DNA from: Calonectria ilicicola
Taxonomy: Eukaryota > Ascomycota > Sordariomycetes > Hypocreales > Nectriaceae
NCBI GenBank assembly: GCA_020809705.1
Contig: CP085828.1
Span: 3,906,001 to 3,970,000, forward strand
Reading direction: 5' to 3'
Length of the DNA: 64,000 nucleotides
Shown here: piece after piece, positions 32,912 through 46,079 of the stretch
Position numbering within the stretch: position 1 is the first letter of the stretch
Layout: each line of letters opens with the position of its first letter
Notes under the pieces: model-generated
What the model was told of the DNA's origin: nothing
What the model saw: the letters and a program-made list of their open reading frames with translations, nothing else
The model's database searches: none
Made by a program: the position numbers and the translations under genes

Positions 32912-35049
32912 TCAGTTCTCTTCCATCTCTTCCCGCTCGCCTTCCAAAAAGATCTCATGGCCTGAGCCCTCGTGCATCATCAGGGCCGTGCCACATCCCA
33001 ACATGGCGACGATGGCGACTCCCCACCAGCCCCAGGCCACCATTCCGATGTCGAGGCCGTAGCCGTACCACCAGCCGCCTACCACAGGGCCGACGGTGCG
33101 GAAGGCGGCCGAGACGCTCTGGCCCAGGCCGTGGATAGTGCCAAGCACGCTCGGGTGCGGGCTGCAGTTGTTAAGTAGGATAATAGTGGCGGGCAGGGTA
33201 AAGGTTCGAGCCATGACTTGTAATAGCAGGATAAGGATGATGCCGGCCCAGATCCAGGCACCAGAGGCTGCTTCGGGAGGTTGTGTGGAGGAGGGGAGGA
33301 TGGAAAGATATGGACCGATAAAGTAGGCGACGGGGAAGAGAATGAGGAACCATCGGAATGAGCGCATGGTGCCAAGGCGTGCCTGTACAGGCGGATACAT
33401 GGTGAATTGGAGAATCATGCCGAGAAGGCCGAGGAATGAGCTGGCCACGCCGACGGTAGAGGCGGGCATGCCGAGGCCGCCGGTGAAAAGGAGAGGTAGA
33501 GATCGTGAGTAGACTTTTTCGCCGCTATCAGAGGATGAGGTACGGGTGCCGTATCGCGGCGTGGAAAGAAAAAGGGACCAGATGTTGGTGAAAGCACCGA
33601 GCTGAAAGTCGTAAAAGGCGCTGTTGATGAGGGTGAAGACGACGTTGCGAGTCCAGATGCGATAAAAGGGCAGCTTGCCCAGCTTCTTGGCCGGCTTGCC
33701 AGAGTTGTTGGCGGCCTTTTCGGCTGCCGTTTCCTGCTCTTTTTGTTCCCATAGCGGGACCTGAACGTAGCCGCCCATGAACTTGGAGCCAAAGAGACCG
33801 GACAGGCTGCGGCGGAAGCGGTAGCCAAGGTGCAGGCCGGGGTCGTACTTGTGACGGCGATCCTTTGATGTCTATGGGGGGGATTGTTAGTCTAACAAGT
33901 TCTCTTTGGATGGTTTAAATTCCAAGGCGGGATTGTTCCTTACCTCTTCGAGAAACATAAAGGTCAAGAGAGTAGAAAAACCAAGGAAAAAGGCGTTGAG
34001 GATGCTGGGCAGGGCAAATGGATAATCGTGAATCCATTGGAAGCCAAAGATGGCGCCCTCGCCAAAGTAAGAAGGAAGTGTGGTTGTAGGATCAGCCAAG
34101 ATACCGCCCATGACTGTTATAGTGTTAGAATATCTTGATGCACATGGAGACAAGTTTAAAACGTACTTGGGCCAAGCATGCTGGCTGCGTTGAAGCTCAG
34201 GGGTAATAATAAAAAGGCTCGTGACTGATATTTGCGTTCAACTGTGATTTCTGAAATCATGGTTCGACTGTAGGTATTTTGTTAGCCATGGGTTTCCATT
34301 TCGTGCATTTTTTGTTGTAGAGGTCGAAGGTGCAATTGGCAAGCATTCCATCCGTATGGTGGCGGGGTTCTGCTCCCTTGACACCTCCATCATGACCCCA
34401 GAGGCCAAGTTATAGGGGGGGCAAAAAAGTTAATGAATGGAGCAACTCACATAATTCCAACAGTACCGTTAATGGCTCCTCCAAAGGCTCTCCAGAATGC
34501 AGCCCAAAAGAATGAAGTGCAAAATCCGTAGCAGAAACATGACAACGCAGTGCCTCCCAGGCCGATAATCAGGGCCCATTTGCGGCCGCACCAGGGCTTG
34601 TCGGCGATGTTGCCCCAGAGAATAGCAGTGCACACCTGGGCACCTGTGAAGCATCCCTGCAGCACGCCTGCGCGCTCCGAGATGCGCGAGTCCGAGAGCT
34701 CCGGGTTCATGTGCTTGAGCTGGTAAAAGACGTAGGCCTGCAGCGAGGCAAGCTGCAGAAAGTCTGCGAGGCGGCCGATGAAGAGCACCAGCAGCTGGTC
34801 CTTTCGCGGCAGCGACATCCAGCTGACGGGGCCCTTTTGCGCTGGCTGCGGCTCCGGGCGCGCGCGCATCTCAATGTCATCCTTGTCGTCAAATTCGGCC
34901 ATGGCGAAGGCGTTGGCGTTGGAGTCGTGGAAATCGGCAGGGAGGTCTTCTCCGGAGAAGGAGAGTACGGGCCGGGACTTTCGGCGCCGGTGTCCTCGGG
35001 AATCGATATCGACAGCTACGGCCTCGCTTGTTGAAGGCTGGACCGACAT
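32912..35049 (-). CDS. Major facilitator superfamily transporter, 609 aa
   Basis: Four exons: 34451-35049, 34167-34267, 33944-34113 and 32912-33871. The introns are 183, 53 and 72 nt with GT-AG ends. The N-terminal 80 residues are cytosolic, Ser/Arg/Asp-rich. The first helices include GRLADFLQLASLQAYVFYQL. The loop-2 signature is WGNIADKPWCGRKWALI, the MFS motif G-x3-D-x2-GRR variant. MLGPIMGGILADP closes the N-terminal half, and the C-terminal half has six more hydrophobic segments. The sequence style matches the fungal YCR023C/ZIFL (zinc-induced-facilitator-like) group, often annotated as multidrug or tetracycline-resistance-like MFS. The substrate is unknown. The first intron is long for this genome. 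Confidence 0.9.
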
Positions 35050-38000
35050 GATGGCGACGGGGGAGTGCGAGGCAGAGGACGAGTATTATACAAGCCAAGC
35101 AAGCAAGCAGGAGCTGCAGCACCCGGCAATGGGTAGCACCACTTGGGAGGGATGACGAACCCGACGTGTGGGGGGTGAAGCACAGCCGAAGCGGACTCGC
35201 GTGCTCGCCTCAATCGCCGCCAAGGCCGTGATGCGATGGGCAACGACAGCGGCAACGACGGGGGGGTGTGCGAGTGCGCGAGTGGATTGAGCAAGTGAGT
35301 GGATAGGTCAGGTAATACCTGTCGGCGCAAAAGCTACACTGCGCCGCCTGACGAGTCTGCTGCGGATCGCTGAGACTGAGACTGAGACGCAGGGCCGGGG
35401 AAAGAGACGGGGAATTCGATGCAAAACGAATGGCTGCCAGGCGAGGGATCGCCCAGGAATGGGGACGGGATGGGGAAAGGGGGGACCTGCTTCTGGACGG
35501 CAAAAAAAAACCAAAGTACAAATACAAAAAAGAAAAATAAAATAAAATAAAAGCTTCAACCAGGCTGCGTTTCGAAAACAAGGTACACGCAGCGGCGGCG
35601 GAAGCTAATAGGTGGAACGAGGCATGCAAGCAAAGGGATACGCGTATAAGCACGGAGAAGGAGTGAACAAAAGACTAGAAGGCAAAGGGCGAGAGAAGCC
35701 ACCTTTGTCTTGACATTGTCCAAGCTACGCGCGTATTCTCGCTCTCCAAGTCCGCGGCTTTGGCCTTGTCGGTCCCCAGTCTGAGCCAATCTCTCTGCAG
35801 CCGGCATCCAGCGAGCGGGAAAGCCGCCGACGGGGCGTATGAGCAGCCAAAAACAGAGGGCACACACGTGGAAGAAGCAGAGCGATGACGACTACCGGAC
35901 ATGGGACGATACGCTGCGGCGTCAGAATAGTTTCATGCACACCAGACGTCGACTTGACGAGCTGTGGGGAACAAGCCACCATCGAAAAAAGTCCACGCAA
36001 GCGCCGCCCAGGGCAGAAATTGGAAACAGCCAACTGGCGACGCTCCAATTCGATTTCTCCATTTCTTTTTTTTTTGTGAGACATGGGGTACACGCCCCCC
36101 CTGGTCGCATCCCAAACGACACAGAAGCATTCCAAAGGTCACAGCTTCTTTGGGTGCGTACGTATGTACAAACGCCGCTATTAGATTCTTCTCTATAGGG
36201 AAGAAAGAGAAAGGGAGAGGAAGTGTGACTAGGGAAGGGCCACCGATAACATTAAGGTAGGAAAACAAGTATACAGCCGGTGGTGCATTTTAATTGCTTG
36301 CCACACAAAGAGGGCGCTTCTAGAAGAGCAAGCATGTACGTCACCACCTCCAAAAGTGTGGATAGACAACTTCTCCACTGGCGGAACCCGGTTCGCTGGC
36401 CTGATGTTAACAAGAGGAGGGCACCTCGGCGAGATAACAATCTACGAGATGTGCAGCCAGAAAAAAATTGGAAAAATGGATTGATGTTCAGGGACAGCCC
36501 ACTCGAATGCAACTGCATCATTCACACGCTCACACTGGACGAAAATCACCATCTCCATACATCCATATCCCTGGGCCCTTGGCATTCTCCACCAGTGACA
36601 ATCAAACCGTCCGTCCGTCGCTACGTTTGAGCGACGGCCCATGTTAATGAGAGGCCTGTCCCCGACGATCCGATGCGACCTTGTTGTAGCAGGTTGAGCT
36701 GCGCTTCACCGGAACATCTCTCATCATTTGTCCCTCTCTCGATTTCATCCATTTCCGCAGCGCAACCAGTTAGGTTCCAAAGAGCAGAAGGCATTAATTG
36801 GATGGTCAGCCGCTAGGGGGAGGCAAACCCACCAATGCCATAACAGAGCAGTCCTTCTCGGCCAGACTCTGGTGATATAAGCTTGCCATCTCGTCTATAT
36901 GAAAGCATACTTGAAACCCCCCTGTGTGCTGCAACTGGGCCTTCCAGAAGACTGAGAGGGTCGTTTTAGAACTGGACCCTGTTTTTTGGTGGCCCTTTAT
37001 CTTATTTTCATTCTGCTTTCTAATCAACTCCCGACGTGGCCCAACTTTTTGACTGTCCACTTCCATACGCGGATTCATCGCCCGTTTTCCGCCAACCGAC
37101 GAACCCCCAGCTCGATGCTTCAGGGCGGTGGTTGGGAGGGAACTTGACGCGCACGCCCCCTCCATATCCCAGGGTGCCGACGCCACAAGGTGCTGAGTGA
37201 GGGCTGTCTGGGGGGACACACCACGCCATCCTTCCACGGTGCAGCATTCCTCACGCGCGCTACCGCTACCGCTTCCACGGCCAACCAGCAGGGGATCCAT
37301 ACGGGATGGGCATCCGAACAGAACAAGGTCGCGATGTTCGGTCAACTCGTGAGGGGAGCCGGCTTGGCAAAACACGGCGGTGCATGCAATGTAATCTATG
37401 TACCGGGAGGCGAATTAAGCTCACACACTGCCTCTCTCTCTCTGAAATCCATTGTTTTCCCCGCTTAGGTGATCGGGTCTTGTACTTTTGAGAGTGCCAA
37501 GCCCGCCGGCGTTCAGCAACCATTTTGGATATATCGGACGACGAGCCCCAAGTGTGTAGCCAAGACCCCAAAACGAAAACGCCAAGAAACCCAGCATTGA
37601 GTCTTAATTCTGCCATAGCGTTCCAACTACCGCGTAGGCTGCCCCCGGTCCAATTGCAGGTCCAATTGCAGGTCACGGGGGGGTGCTCTTCCTGAGACGG
37701 CATTGATGTGCTCAACGATCCGTGCTTCTTTGAATGACGTCGAAGGCATGGCTGGAGAAACGAGGCGCGTATGTGTGTGTGCTTGCTTTGCTCCTGTTGT
37801 TGTTAGAAGAGATTGGAGGTAGGTAACCTACCGTTTCCCTGACGTACGTCCATGGCCGAAACAGGTCCCAAGATCCGTCTTGGTGTGCGTCTGCAGGAGC
37901 TGTAATTAGAAAAAAGAAGGACGACTATTCACAGAGCCAAGCCCAAGTTGTGCAGGCCTCGTCATCAAGCGCGGAAAGGAGCTCCACACCAACAAGAGCG

Positions 38001-41000
38001 CCAGCCCCAAGCGCTCGCCGAAATTCACCTGCGGTGCTTTTCTCCTGCAAATCCACAGTCGTCGTCGTCGTCGTTGTCGGCATCGGTTTGTTTCGAAACC
38101 GAGATCCCTTTTCGGGTTACGCTTATCCAAAGAGTGAGGTCTCTTTCTCCACACCCTTGACGGGCGCTGTTCTTCTCACAGGTCTCGCACACACCACCCT
38201 CCTCCTTGCTCCCCTAGTGGTTGAGATGCATCTTGGAGGGTCGGGGTGTGCAAGGGCCGACGTGCCGACGTCTCTGTTTCTGATGCGACGCCGCCATTAT
38301 GCCCTGAATGATGGGCGTCAGCAGTCGTGTTCATCCACTAATACGAGCTGTGGCTACACCACCCTTTCCTCTTTTTAGAGTGCATCGCAGATCTGAAAAG
38401 GCTTGTTCCATCCGAGGCAGTGTAAGCCCGCCCCGTTTCGGCCGAAGGCGTGGAGCCTCATCGGCGCCGCCAAAATGTCAGTTGGCGGTCCGCCAACGCC
38501 GTCTCACCCTATACCTACCATCGGATGTCGCATTTCGTCTCGTACCAAGATCCAATCTGGCGACGGCCGCAACGCCGTCCGCTTGCATGTGTCAAATCTC
38601 ATCGAATAGCCACCCTTGAAATCTAATCAATTGCCGGGCCTTGCTGTCATGTAACTTCCGCCTTCCAATACAACCCAACCATTAAGCCCCCCCAGATATC
38701 TCGTGGCATTAACAAGCAAACCTATGACAGTGGCACGACATGCATCAGCCACCATCCGCCGCCAGCCATTACGCCTCGCCGTCATGGCCCGTCCCCTCTA
38801 TCACACCGTCCCCTTATTTCCTGCGAGCCCACATCCCGAGAGCGTCGACTAGGCTAGCCCGTCTAGCAGGCTGGGAGATTGAACGTGCGTAAGGCTGAGC
38901 TGACGCACCCAAACAACAGCCTCGCTTCACAATGGGCGTACGTAAGGCCGTTGCGCGTATCCGTGAGGATCCTACCCACACCCAGCATTTTACCTTCCGC
39001 GGAACTCGCAAATGGATGCCCCTCGCGAGCGACTGGGCCGCCGGACCATCGCCCATCTAAGCATTCCCTGGACCGCTAAGCCACCGGCAGATCATTTTGG
39101 CACCCTGTCATGGCTAGAGGTCGAGCGGCGCTAGCTGCGCAAAGCTCGGTCGGTGTGTCGATTACAACCCTTGGCGTTGACCATTATTCGTTGCGTATGG
39201 CGGATACACGATATCCCGCCTAGAGAGTTTACGTGCATCCCGTCTGACAGCGTATCACGCGCAGTTTAATTAATGAAAGGACAATCGCTGATCCCGAAGA
39301 TCACGGGGCTATATCCATTGACAGCATGATCGTCAGCCGGAGGACTTTACTGGCCTGATAGGAGGCATTGAAATGATGGAGGGGAGGTCACTAGGATCCA
39401 TTCACCCAGCTATCAAGACTAAGGGTCATATTGGTTTAGTGAGCTGAATATTCACCTGCCAAAGGCCCATAAAATCTTGATATTCCTTGTAGTTGCATAC
39501 TGTGGCTGTCACTTGTGGCATTGTTGGATAACTACGGAGTACAATACAACCCTTGAAAGATTGTCACCTCTCTACTTTTTCCTACTATTTTTTTGGGGGG
39601 GCTTAATAAGGAAAAAAATATATAAATAAAAATGAAATAAATAAATTAGATATATAATTTTATTTTATTTATTATTATTTATTTCTAGGCATTAGCTTGA
39701 TATTTTGAGTAGTTAAGTTCTGTGATGCCTTATTGGAAAATGTCACTAAGGCGCAATCTTTCAGGGGTTGTATTGTACAGTCGGCTTGCCGAGGTTTGCA
39801 CCTGTGGAAGCGGATCCCTCAACTTGCACCAGGACCTCAGCAAACACACAAAGTAACGTGAAACGGCCGAGAGACGGGCCTTTGTCAGCGTCACAGCTTG
39901 AATGTGAACCCACCTTCATGCAAGCATCCCGTGCGAGGCAAAGTAGATGCTTAAACTTTAGCCGCCCGCGGGATTAGACTTATTCACTCTCTTGTGCAGG
40001 TGAGAATCTATTTGTCCGTGTGTACGTAAAGATGTAATTAAGGACTAAAAAAGAAAAAAAAAAGGCCTCGTCTGGGGGCAGGGGCATTTCGGCCCCCGGT
40101 GATCGGACTGGTTTGTCGTGAGTTGATTTGGGGTGATCGTCGATACGAAGACGAGAAAAAGAGGGGGAGAAATTTGGGGTTTAGGGAACTGCAGAAGGAC
40201 ATTACGTTGTAAATGGCGGAGGAATCATGCTGAAACCTATTCCTCTGACACGCGGATTGACCACGAGAAAGGCCCATTACAGCAAGTTAAACAGGCGGGC
40301 TAGCCTTGGTTTGGAAATCCACTGCTACAGCGGAAACATAGTGGGCAGGACGGCGGGCTTGGCATGGAGGCAGAATGATTGAAGAGGCCGGGCCCATGCA
40401 ACACGCGAATCGGGACTTGTGGGTAGGGTTTAGGCGCCGGGATCGGGTGCACTGGACACTTGAACATGCATGCTGCCCGGAGGATAACGTAGCGTGGCGG
40501 GTTTTTCTGTGCTTGTTTGAACTGGGGTGGTTTTGAATTAACGAGCATGGGGCGTGACAGAGTGTCTCTGCGTGGGGCCAAGGGGCCGATGGACCGGACG
40601 TCCGACATCCGGGGAAGGATATCGGTGCCGATGTGACATTGGGAACGGGGAGATGGGTGAGAGTTGGGGTATCAGAAGAGGCAGAGAGAGAGGCTTGTGT
40701 TTTTTTCTGTTGTGTTGTGTGCTGTGCATTGTGTGTGTGTGCGCATGTACGTGTGTATAGTCGATCAATCTGTGTTTTAATGTGACATGCAACCTCAAAG
40801 GAACGGGAGCTTATGCATTTCCAGCCAATGCCTTTGCTCACCTCTTACACGGCCTCAACACCACGGAGACACGGTGAAACGACATCCGATGGGCGACAGA
40901 GAAAAAAAGTGGAGGGGGGCGCACACGTACGTACGTATACACGTATAGGGACGGCTCTCAGCCACAGGAACAACCATGACGGGATACACCAGACTAATAC

Positions 41001-43120
41001 TGTGTATGTATGTACAGAGGGCACGGGTGGACCAGCTTGTAGGCGGCGGCGCCGAATCAGGGCCGGCCGCAGACACAGACTGAGCGCAACACGAGACGCA
41101 CAGTCAAAGGGGGGTGCGGTGGTGGTGGTGGTAGCGGGTGGCAGGCAAAAACCGAAAAAAGAATAGGGATCGCTTTTCCCTCTGCGCAACTGGGCAAACC
41201 AGAAAGCAGCCAGAGCCATGATGGGAATTTTTTGGTGCGTGGGCGCAAGAACACCGAGTTCCGCGGGCCAATCTGTTTTGGAGGTTGGAGGACGATCAGA
41301 TGCTTGGCCGCGTCATCAACGGTGGAGGTTCGAAGGGGAGCAGGGGCCGCCCGCGGGTTTTCTGGAGCCCATCGCGGTGGCGGGTAAGGCGAGTCAGAAG
41401 ACAGGTGTGGCTAATTAAGTCTACATGTGCAGTGTTGTTGTGTGTGTTTGCAGTTACAGGGTGGACGTAGTTTATCTGGCTGGAGAAGCGATGGGCAAAT
41501 AGGAAGAGGGAGGGCCGATGGGGATGTAGATGGATGGATGGGTTGTGCACACAAGTTGTGGTTGTGAAGAGGTAACCAACAGCCAGTTTATTTTTCTTTC
41601 TCAATTGAGGGTTTACATTGGTGGGAAATCGATAAAAACATTGAAAAATAACAACAATACGACGCCGAGTATGCACGCAACATGCTGCTGCTGGGGAGAT
41701 GCATTCCCGCTGTTGTCGTGGTAAAAAAAAAAGATGTATGGCAACCCTGGATATGATGAGCAGCAGGAGCAAACTTGAACAATAAGCGAGGTTGTAACGA
41801 AAGGTTCAAGATTGTGATAGATTAAAAAAACAAGAACCATGTCAAATTGGCTCATGTCTGTCTACATGTGGCTATAGTAATTATCGAGGGTTGTCGCTCA
41901 TGAACCAGGAGCCAGTCGACTCCATGGGCTTCTTGTTTGATCGTCTGTTGCCAAGTTACACGATGCCAAGACTGTTGGCATTTCACTGGCAGCTAACGCT
42001 GTTGCATTGTCCCGGACGACGCTTTAGCTGGGCCACCCTAAACCAATGGCTTTGTTGAGACGTCTGTGGTTGTTCATGATTTGCCCTCACCGTCTCACCC
42101 TTGCCAATATGCAATATTGCCATTTCTCTCTGTCTTTCCTTTCTTTTCCTGGACCATGACGCTCGCTGCGGCGGCTTGCACACGCGTTTCCTGTACGTAC
42201 CCTCTGGGCAGAGTGGGGTGCGCTGTCCGGTACCTGACAGGGAGGTGGGAAGCGCTGATACCGACGGCTAGGATGGGGGGCTAGCAGTGGGTGGTGGTGG
42301 GCATAGGGGAGTGCGTCTAGCGGGTTTAGTGGGGGAATAGTACTGGAGTGGAGGGAGGGAGGAACCCTGGTCATGAACGCCCCTCCAAGTGAATGAATGT
42401 GATGCTTGGCCCTCCATCCATCCCTTTTTTTTTGCGCGGCTTTGAGCAAGGTGGTGGTGATTGGTACTGGCGATTTTCCTCGATGTCATTTGCTTCCTCT
42501 TCTACGAGCAGAATATTGAAGGGGAAAATAAAAAGAAAAAAAAAAGAAAAAAGAAAATGAAGAGTGAATAGATCCAATATCTGTCGTAAACTTTGGCAAT
42601 GTAAAACAAACACCCTTGGCAGCGCACTGTTGGACATGAGAAACGCCTTGGCCAAAGGGTAGTGTCCGCAGTAAATGACTTTTTTTATGGATACTATCCC
42701 TCTTTTTTTTTTTACCTGTCCTGTCAGGGTGGTCAGTGTACCAAACGGGTGACGAGGCTTCCTCCCGCGCCGTTTCTATTTGCGCCTCCGTTCTCCGGGG
42801 GTTTGGGATGGAACTCGACCGGGATAGGGAGACGCGTACTGTATGGTTAAAAAACCACTGCACATTCATCCCTTGTTGCTTTTCATATATTACAGAGCCT
42901 CGCCTCGCTCCAGATTCCAGACTCTTCACTCACTCACTCACACACATCTCCATCATCACACACATCACACACAAAAGTGTCTTGCTTTCTTGGTTGCTTC
43001 TTCTCTTTAAGATACCCCTCCGCTCTCCCACTTGGCTTTCGGCATAGATCTCGCTGAGCCTTCTTCTCCCTTCCTACTCAACAACAACCACCACAAACAC
43101 CACTAAAAAACACTTTCACA
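35050..43120. other. 8-kb gene-poor region
   Basis: Many short open frames on both strands, rich in simple repeats, but no domain and no convincing multi-exon gene. It contains the MITE at 39540-39777, a small tandem duplication of GGTCCAATTGCA near 37650-37675, and purine or pyrimidine tracts. The last 300 bp before 43121 are CA/CT-rich and look like the leader of the sulfotransferase gene. Long leaders or non-coding transcripts could fill part of the rest; nothing in the sequence decides that. Confidence 0.5.
39540..39777. mobile_element. Mariner-type MITE, about 235 bp
   Basis: Terminal inverted repeats: CAATACAACCCTTGAAAGAT at 39542-39561 and its complement at 39756-39775 with one mismatch; the match continues two more bases. 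Both ends are flanked by TA, the target duplication of Tc1/mariner elements. The middle is AT-rich (about 39605-39685, TTTA/ATAAA runs, partly palindromic) and has no coding capacity. It is a non-autonomous element. A second, older copy lies at 16597-16792. Confidence 0.85.
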
Positions 43121-44034
43121 ATGGCCTACTCCGCCTCTTTCAAGCCTCGGCCCGTGACCGACATCTTCACTGCCGACACCGCCATCAACCGCCGCAACTG
43201 CACTCGAACAGTGCCCATGAAGGTGCTCATCCTGGGTGTTGGCCGCACTGGAACTGCTTGTAAGTCTTGCTCTCTCTACCACACTAGTCCAATTGCACCG
43301 CTAACATAACTCCCCGCACAGCCATGCGTGCCGCCATGAAGCAGCTCGGATACGTTGACACCTACCACATGATGAACTGCTCCATTGAGAACCCCCCCGA
43401 TGCCCTCATGTGGATGGATGCCCTCACCGCAAAGTACGACAAGAAGGGCAAGCCCTTTACCCGCGAGGACTGGGACCAGCTTCTCGGTGGCTCTCAGGCC
43501 GTCTGTGACTGGCCCGCCATTGCTTTCGCGAAGGAGCTCATCGAGGCCTACCCCGAGGCCAAGGTCGTCCTCACCAACCGCGATGTCGACTCGTGGCACG
43601 CCTCCACCATGAAGACTGTCTACTGGCGAGCCACCGACAAGGAGCTGCAGTGGCTCTCTCACTTCGACTGGGCCGCCTCCATGTACCAGCCCATGCTCAA
43701 GAAGTTCTTCGACACCTTCTTCGAGGGCGACTTCCCCAACCGCGGCAAGGACGTCTTCAAGCGCCACTACGCTGAGGTCCGCAGCCTCGTCCCCAAGGAG
43801 AACCTCCTCGAGTACCGCGTCCAGGACGGCTGGGAGCCCCTGTGCAACTTCCTCGGCGATGCCATCCCCAAGGGTGTGCCTTTCCCCAACGTCAACGACA
43901 ACTCCGACTTTGTCAGCCGCTCGCGCCGCCGCAACCGCAACCAGATGTACAACGTTGCCCTGCGGTACTTTTTGAACCTCATCCTGACCCTGATCACCGT
44001 CTACGGCCTTGCTACCTTCTTGGGCTACGTGTAA
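43121..44034 (+). CDS. P-loop sulfotransferase-like protein with C-terminal membrane anchor, 283 aa
   Basis: Two exons, 43121-43259 and 43322-44034, with a 62-nt intron (GTAAGT...ACAG, branch GCTAACA). The start follows a CA-rich leader. Residues 34-47 (KVLILGVGRTGTAS) form the 5'-phosphosulfate-binding P-loop as in the fungal sulfotransferase_4 family, which is often mislabelled as NAD-dependent epimerase. KVVLTNRDVDSWHAS matches the 3'-phosphate-binding region (Arg...Ser). WEPLCNFLG near 230 is the conserved family end of the globular part. The last 25 residues (LRYFLNLILTLITVYGLATF) form a membrane anchor. Codon use is strongly C-biased at third positions, suggesting high expression. Transfer of sulfate from PAPS is inferred, and no acceptor is known. 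Confidence 0.9.
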
Positions 44035-45697
44035 ATTAAACACTCACAACTAAACAAAAGTTTTTTCGCCTGCCGCTCGGTTTCGCCCGACGGCCCGTTG
44101 CCGAAAAACAAGGAAAACCCCCACGCGATGCGACGATGCGGACTGATTGATAAGGAATACGCCTTCGGCTCGCATCCAAAACGGAAGAGGTGTGGATATT
44201 CGCACCTAATTCAATTCAACTGCCGGTGGATCGCTCCACTTGGAACCTCACGATGCCAGGATCTTTTGGATGCCAGACGCGTGCCGATCCTCTCCGGTGG
44301 TCGGAGTGTGGGATGATTGATAACTATATTTTTTCATCTACTTGATCAATTTTTACGATGGAGTCACATCCATGGGGGTGTTTGCGAACAGGCAACAAGG
44401 GTTATACGGCCTGACCCGGGGTTTGGGGGCGGGCATTAAGCATAGTGCTACCTTCTTTCCTCGTCTTGGGTCATGGGGGCGGCATCTCAACGCGCCGTGA
44501 GACCACAGGCGAAGTTAGATCTAGATTTTTCCTTGGTTGTATTTGTTTTTCCTTTTGTCACCCGCTCGGAGGCAGGAAACCTCGTTCCCTGCCTTGAGCA
44601 CAAAAGAAGGTTGCGTTTTTGTATAGTGACGGTACACCAACCGCATGGGAAGAAGGGCGTTTTTTGGAGTTGGCCAATATAGTTTGCTTGACTTGAACTG
44701 AATATACAAAGATTCCTCTGTTACAATTTGTGCCCTTTCTTTCTTGACCCTGGACTCGTTGGCATGTGGATTGCTTCAGCGTTGCCGCAACGTTGCTTGT
44801 CTAAGCGAGGAATGCAATGCATGTTTCTGCACGCGTTCCCCCAGTACCCTGATCAGGATCACGACAGACAAAATGCCTCAATGGCTCTGCCGGATGCTTC
44901 CGTTGGCAAGGGTTCGTTGCAGGATGTCTGACATTTTTGTGGTGTCGTTATAAATTAGCCACCCACGGGGGGGACCCATTTCGAGAGGGAGCGTAAATGG
45001 CGGTCTAACCGAATCTAGCAAGCATGGATCAGCGAGGATGAGGTCTTGAACGGGTAAGAGATTCTATTTCTTTCAATTGCATATGCGAATTGATGGGTGG
45101 GTGGCTGTGCTGAAGGGAGAGGGAAAGGTCTCATGTCCCCCGTTAAGTCGTTGTCCGTAGACGTCTGAATAACCTCAAAAAGGCCCCCCCACACACACCA
45201 CCATCATTATCTGCACGCCCAGCCAGCCCTATGGAACAAATAAGCATAGGGCCGGGGCACGCGCCAAGCGAGATGAATCTGCTGCTGTCAAAACAATTGC
45301 GTGCTCAAGTGAAGATCCGGGGTCGCCAAGAAATGCTACTAAAACGACTGCGAAAGGTTCTTTTTTGGTTGCAAAGTGAGGGACGGGGATTGGAGGGAAT
45401 GGGGAACGTGGCGGACGGGCTCGTCACGTCATGGCCGGGCGTGGCTGACGTGCGCCTGGGGAGCGGTGATGTGATTGTCCGGCCAGAGAACATAAAAGCG
45501 AGCACCGAGCCCAGTTGGGTCAATGGGGTTCTAAAAAGTGATTTTGCCGATAAAAAAGAGGAGGTTTTTTTTTTCTTATTCGATTCTTTGTGTGATTAGG
45601 GAGGCAATTGGAGAAAGGGAGTTTTTGGAAACCTCATTGAACTTGCATGGGAACCGATCGACCTTGAAACGCAGCGAAAGGAAAGACGGTACATGGA
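44035..45697. other. Intergenic region
   Basis: Downstream of the sulfotransferase gene. No supportable gene or RNA. Small frames at 44473-44682 and 45231-45599 (+) lack domains. Confidence 0.5.
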
Positions 45698-45769
45698 GGG
45701 CGTAAAATAAATAATATAACATAAATAAGTTTTGCTTGTTTATGATATTTATTTATTTTTTTATGACCC
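45698..45769. repeat. Imperfect AT-rich palindrome of about 72 bp
   Basis: GGGCGTAAAATAAATAATAT on the left is answered on the right by the inverse of GGGTCATAAAAAAATAAATA. The arms meet around a short TTTTG loop. It could form a hairpin and may be the core of another MITE, but the terminal repeats of the copies at 16.6 and 39.5 kb are not found beside it. Confidence 0.5.
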
Positions 45770-46079
45770 GTTGGTTCATTTTTCCCTTGATCGCCTGCTT
45801 GGCGTTAGATGGACCCGCGATCTACACCACAAGCGACAAATCACTTTCGATACCGATCGCTCCTAAAGTCTTGGCAGCCGATCGTTGCAAGAGCTTGAAG
45901 ACACTGAAGCGTTTTGTCATAATGGGAGCAAGAATTTATTTTGTGCCGGAAGACAATTAGTGAATAACAACATTACGGACTCAGCCACCTCCGCCAGCTC
46001 GCCACTTCCCACCAACTCAAGGATGATAACCTTCCGACCACGGGTTTACTGGCATATATCCCAGAAGACCCATAAAGTA

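Noticed and set aside
40287..40841. 184-codon minus-strand frame in the gene-poor region
   Set aside because: Rich in His/Thr/Gln from CA repeats and lacking any domain.
43276..44043. 255-codon minus-strand frame
   Set aside because: Antisense shadow of the sulfotransferase-like gene, which has a clear P-loop and codon bias.
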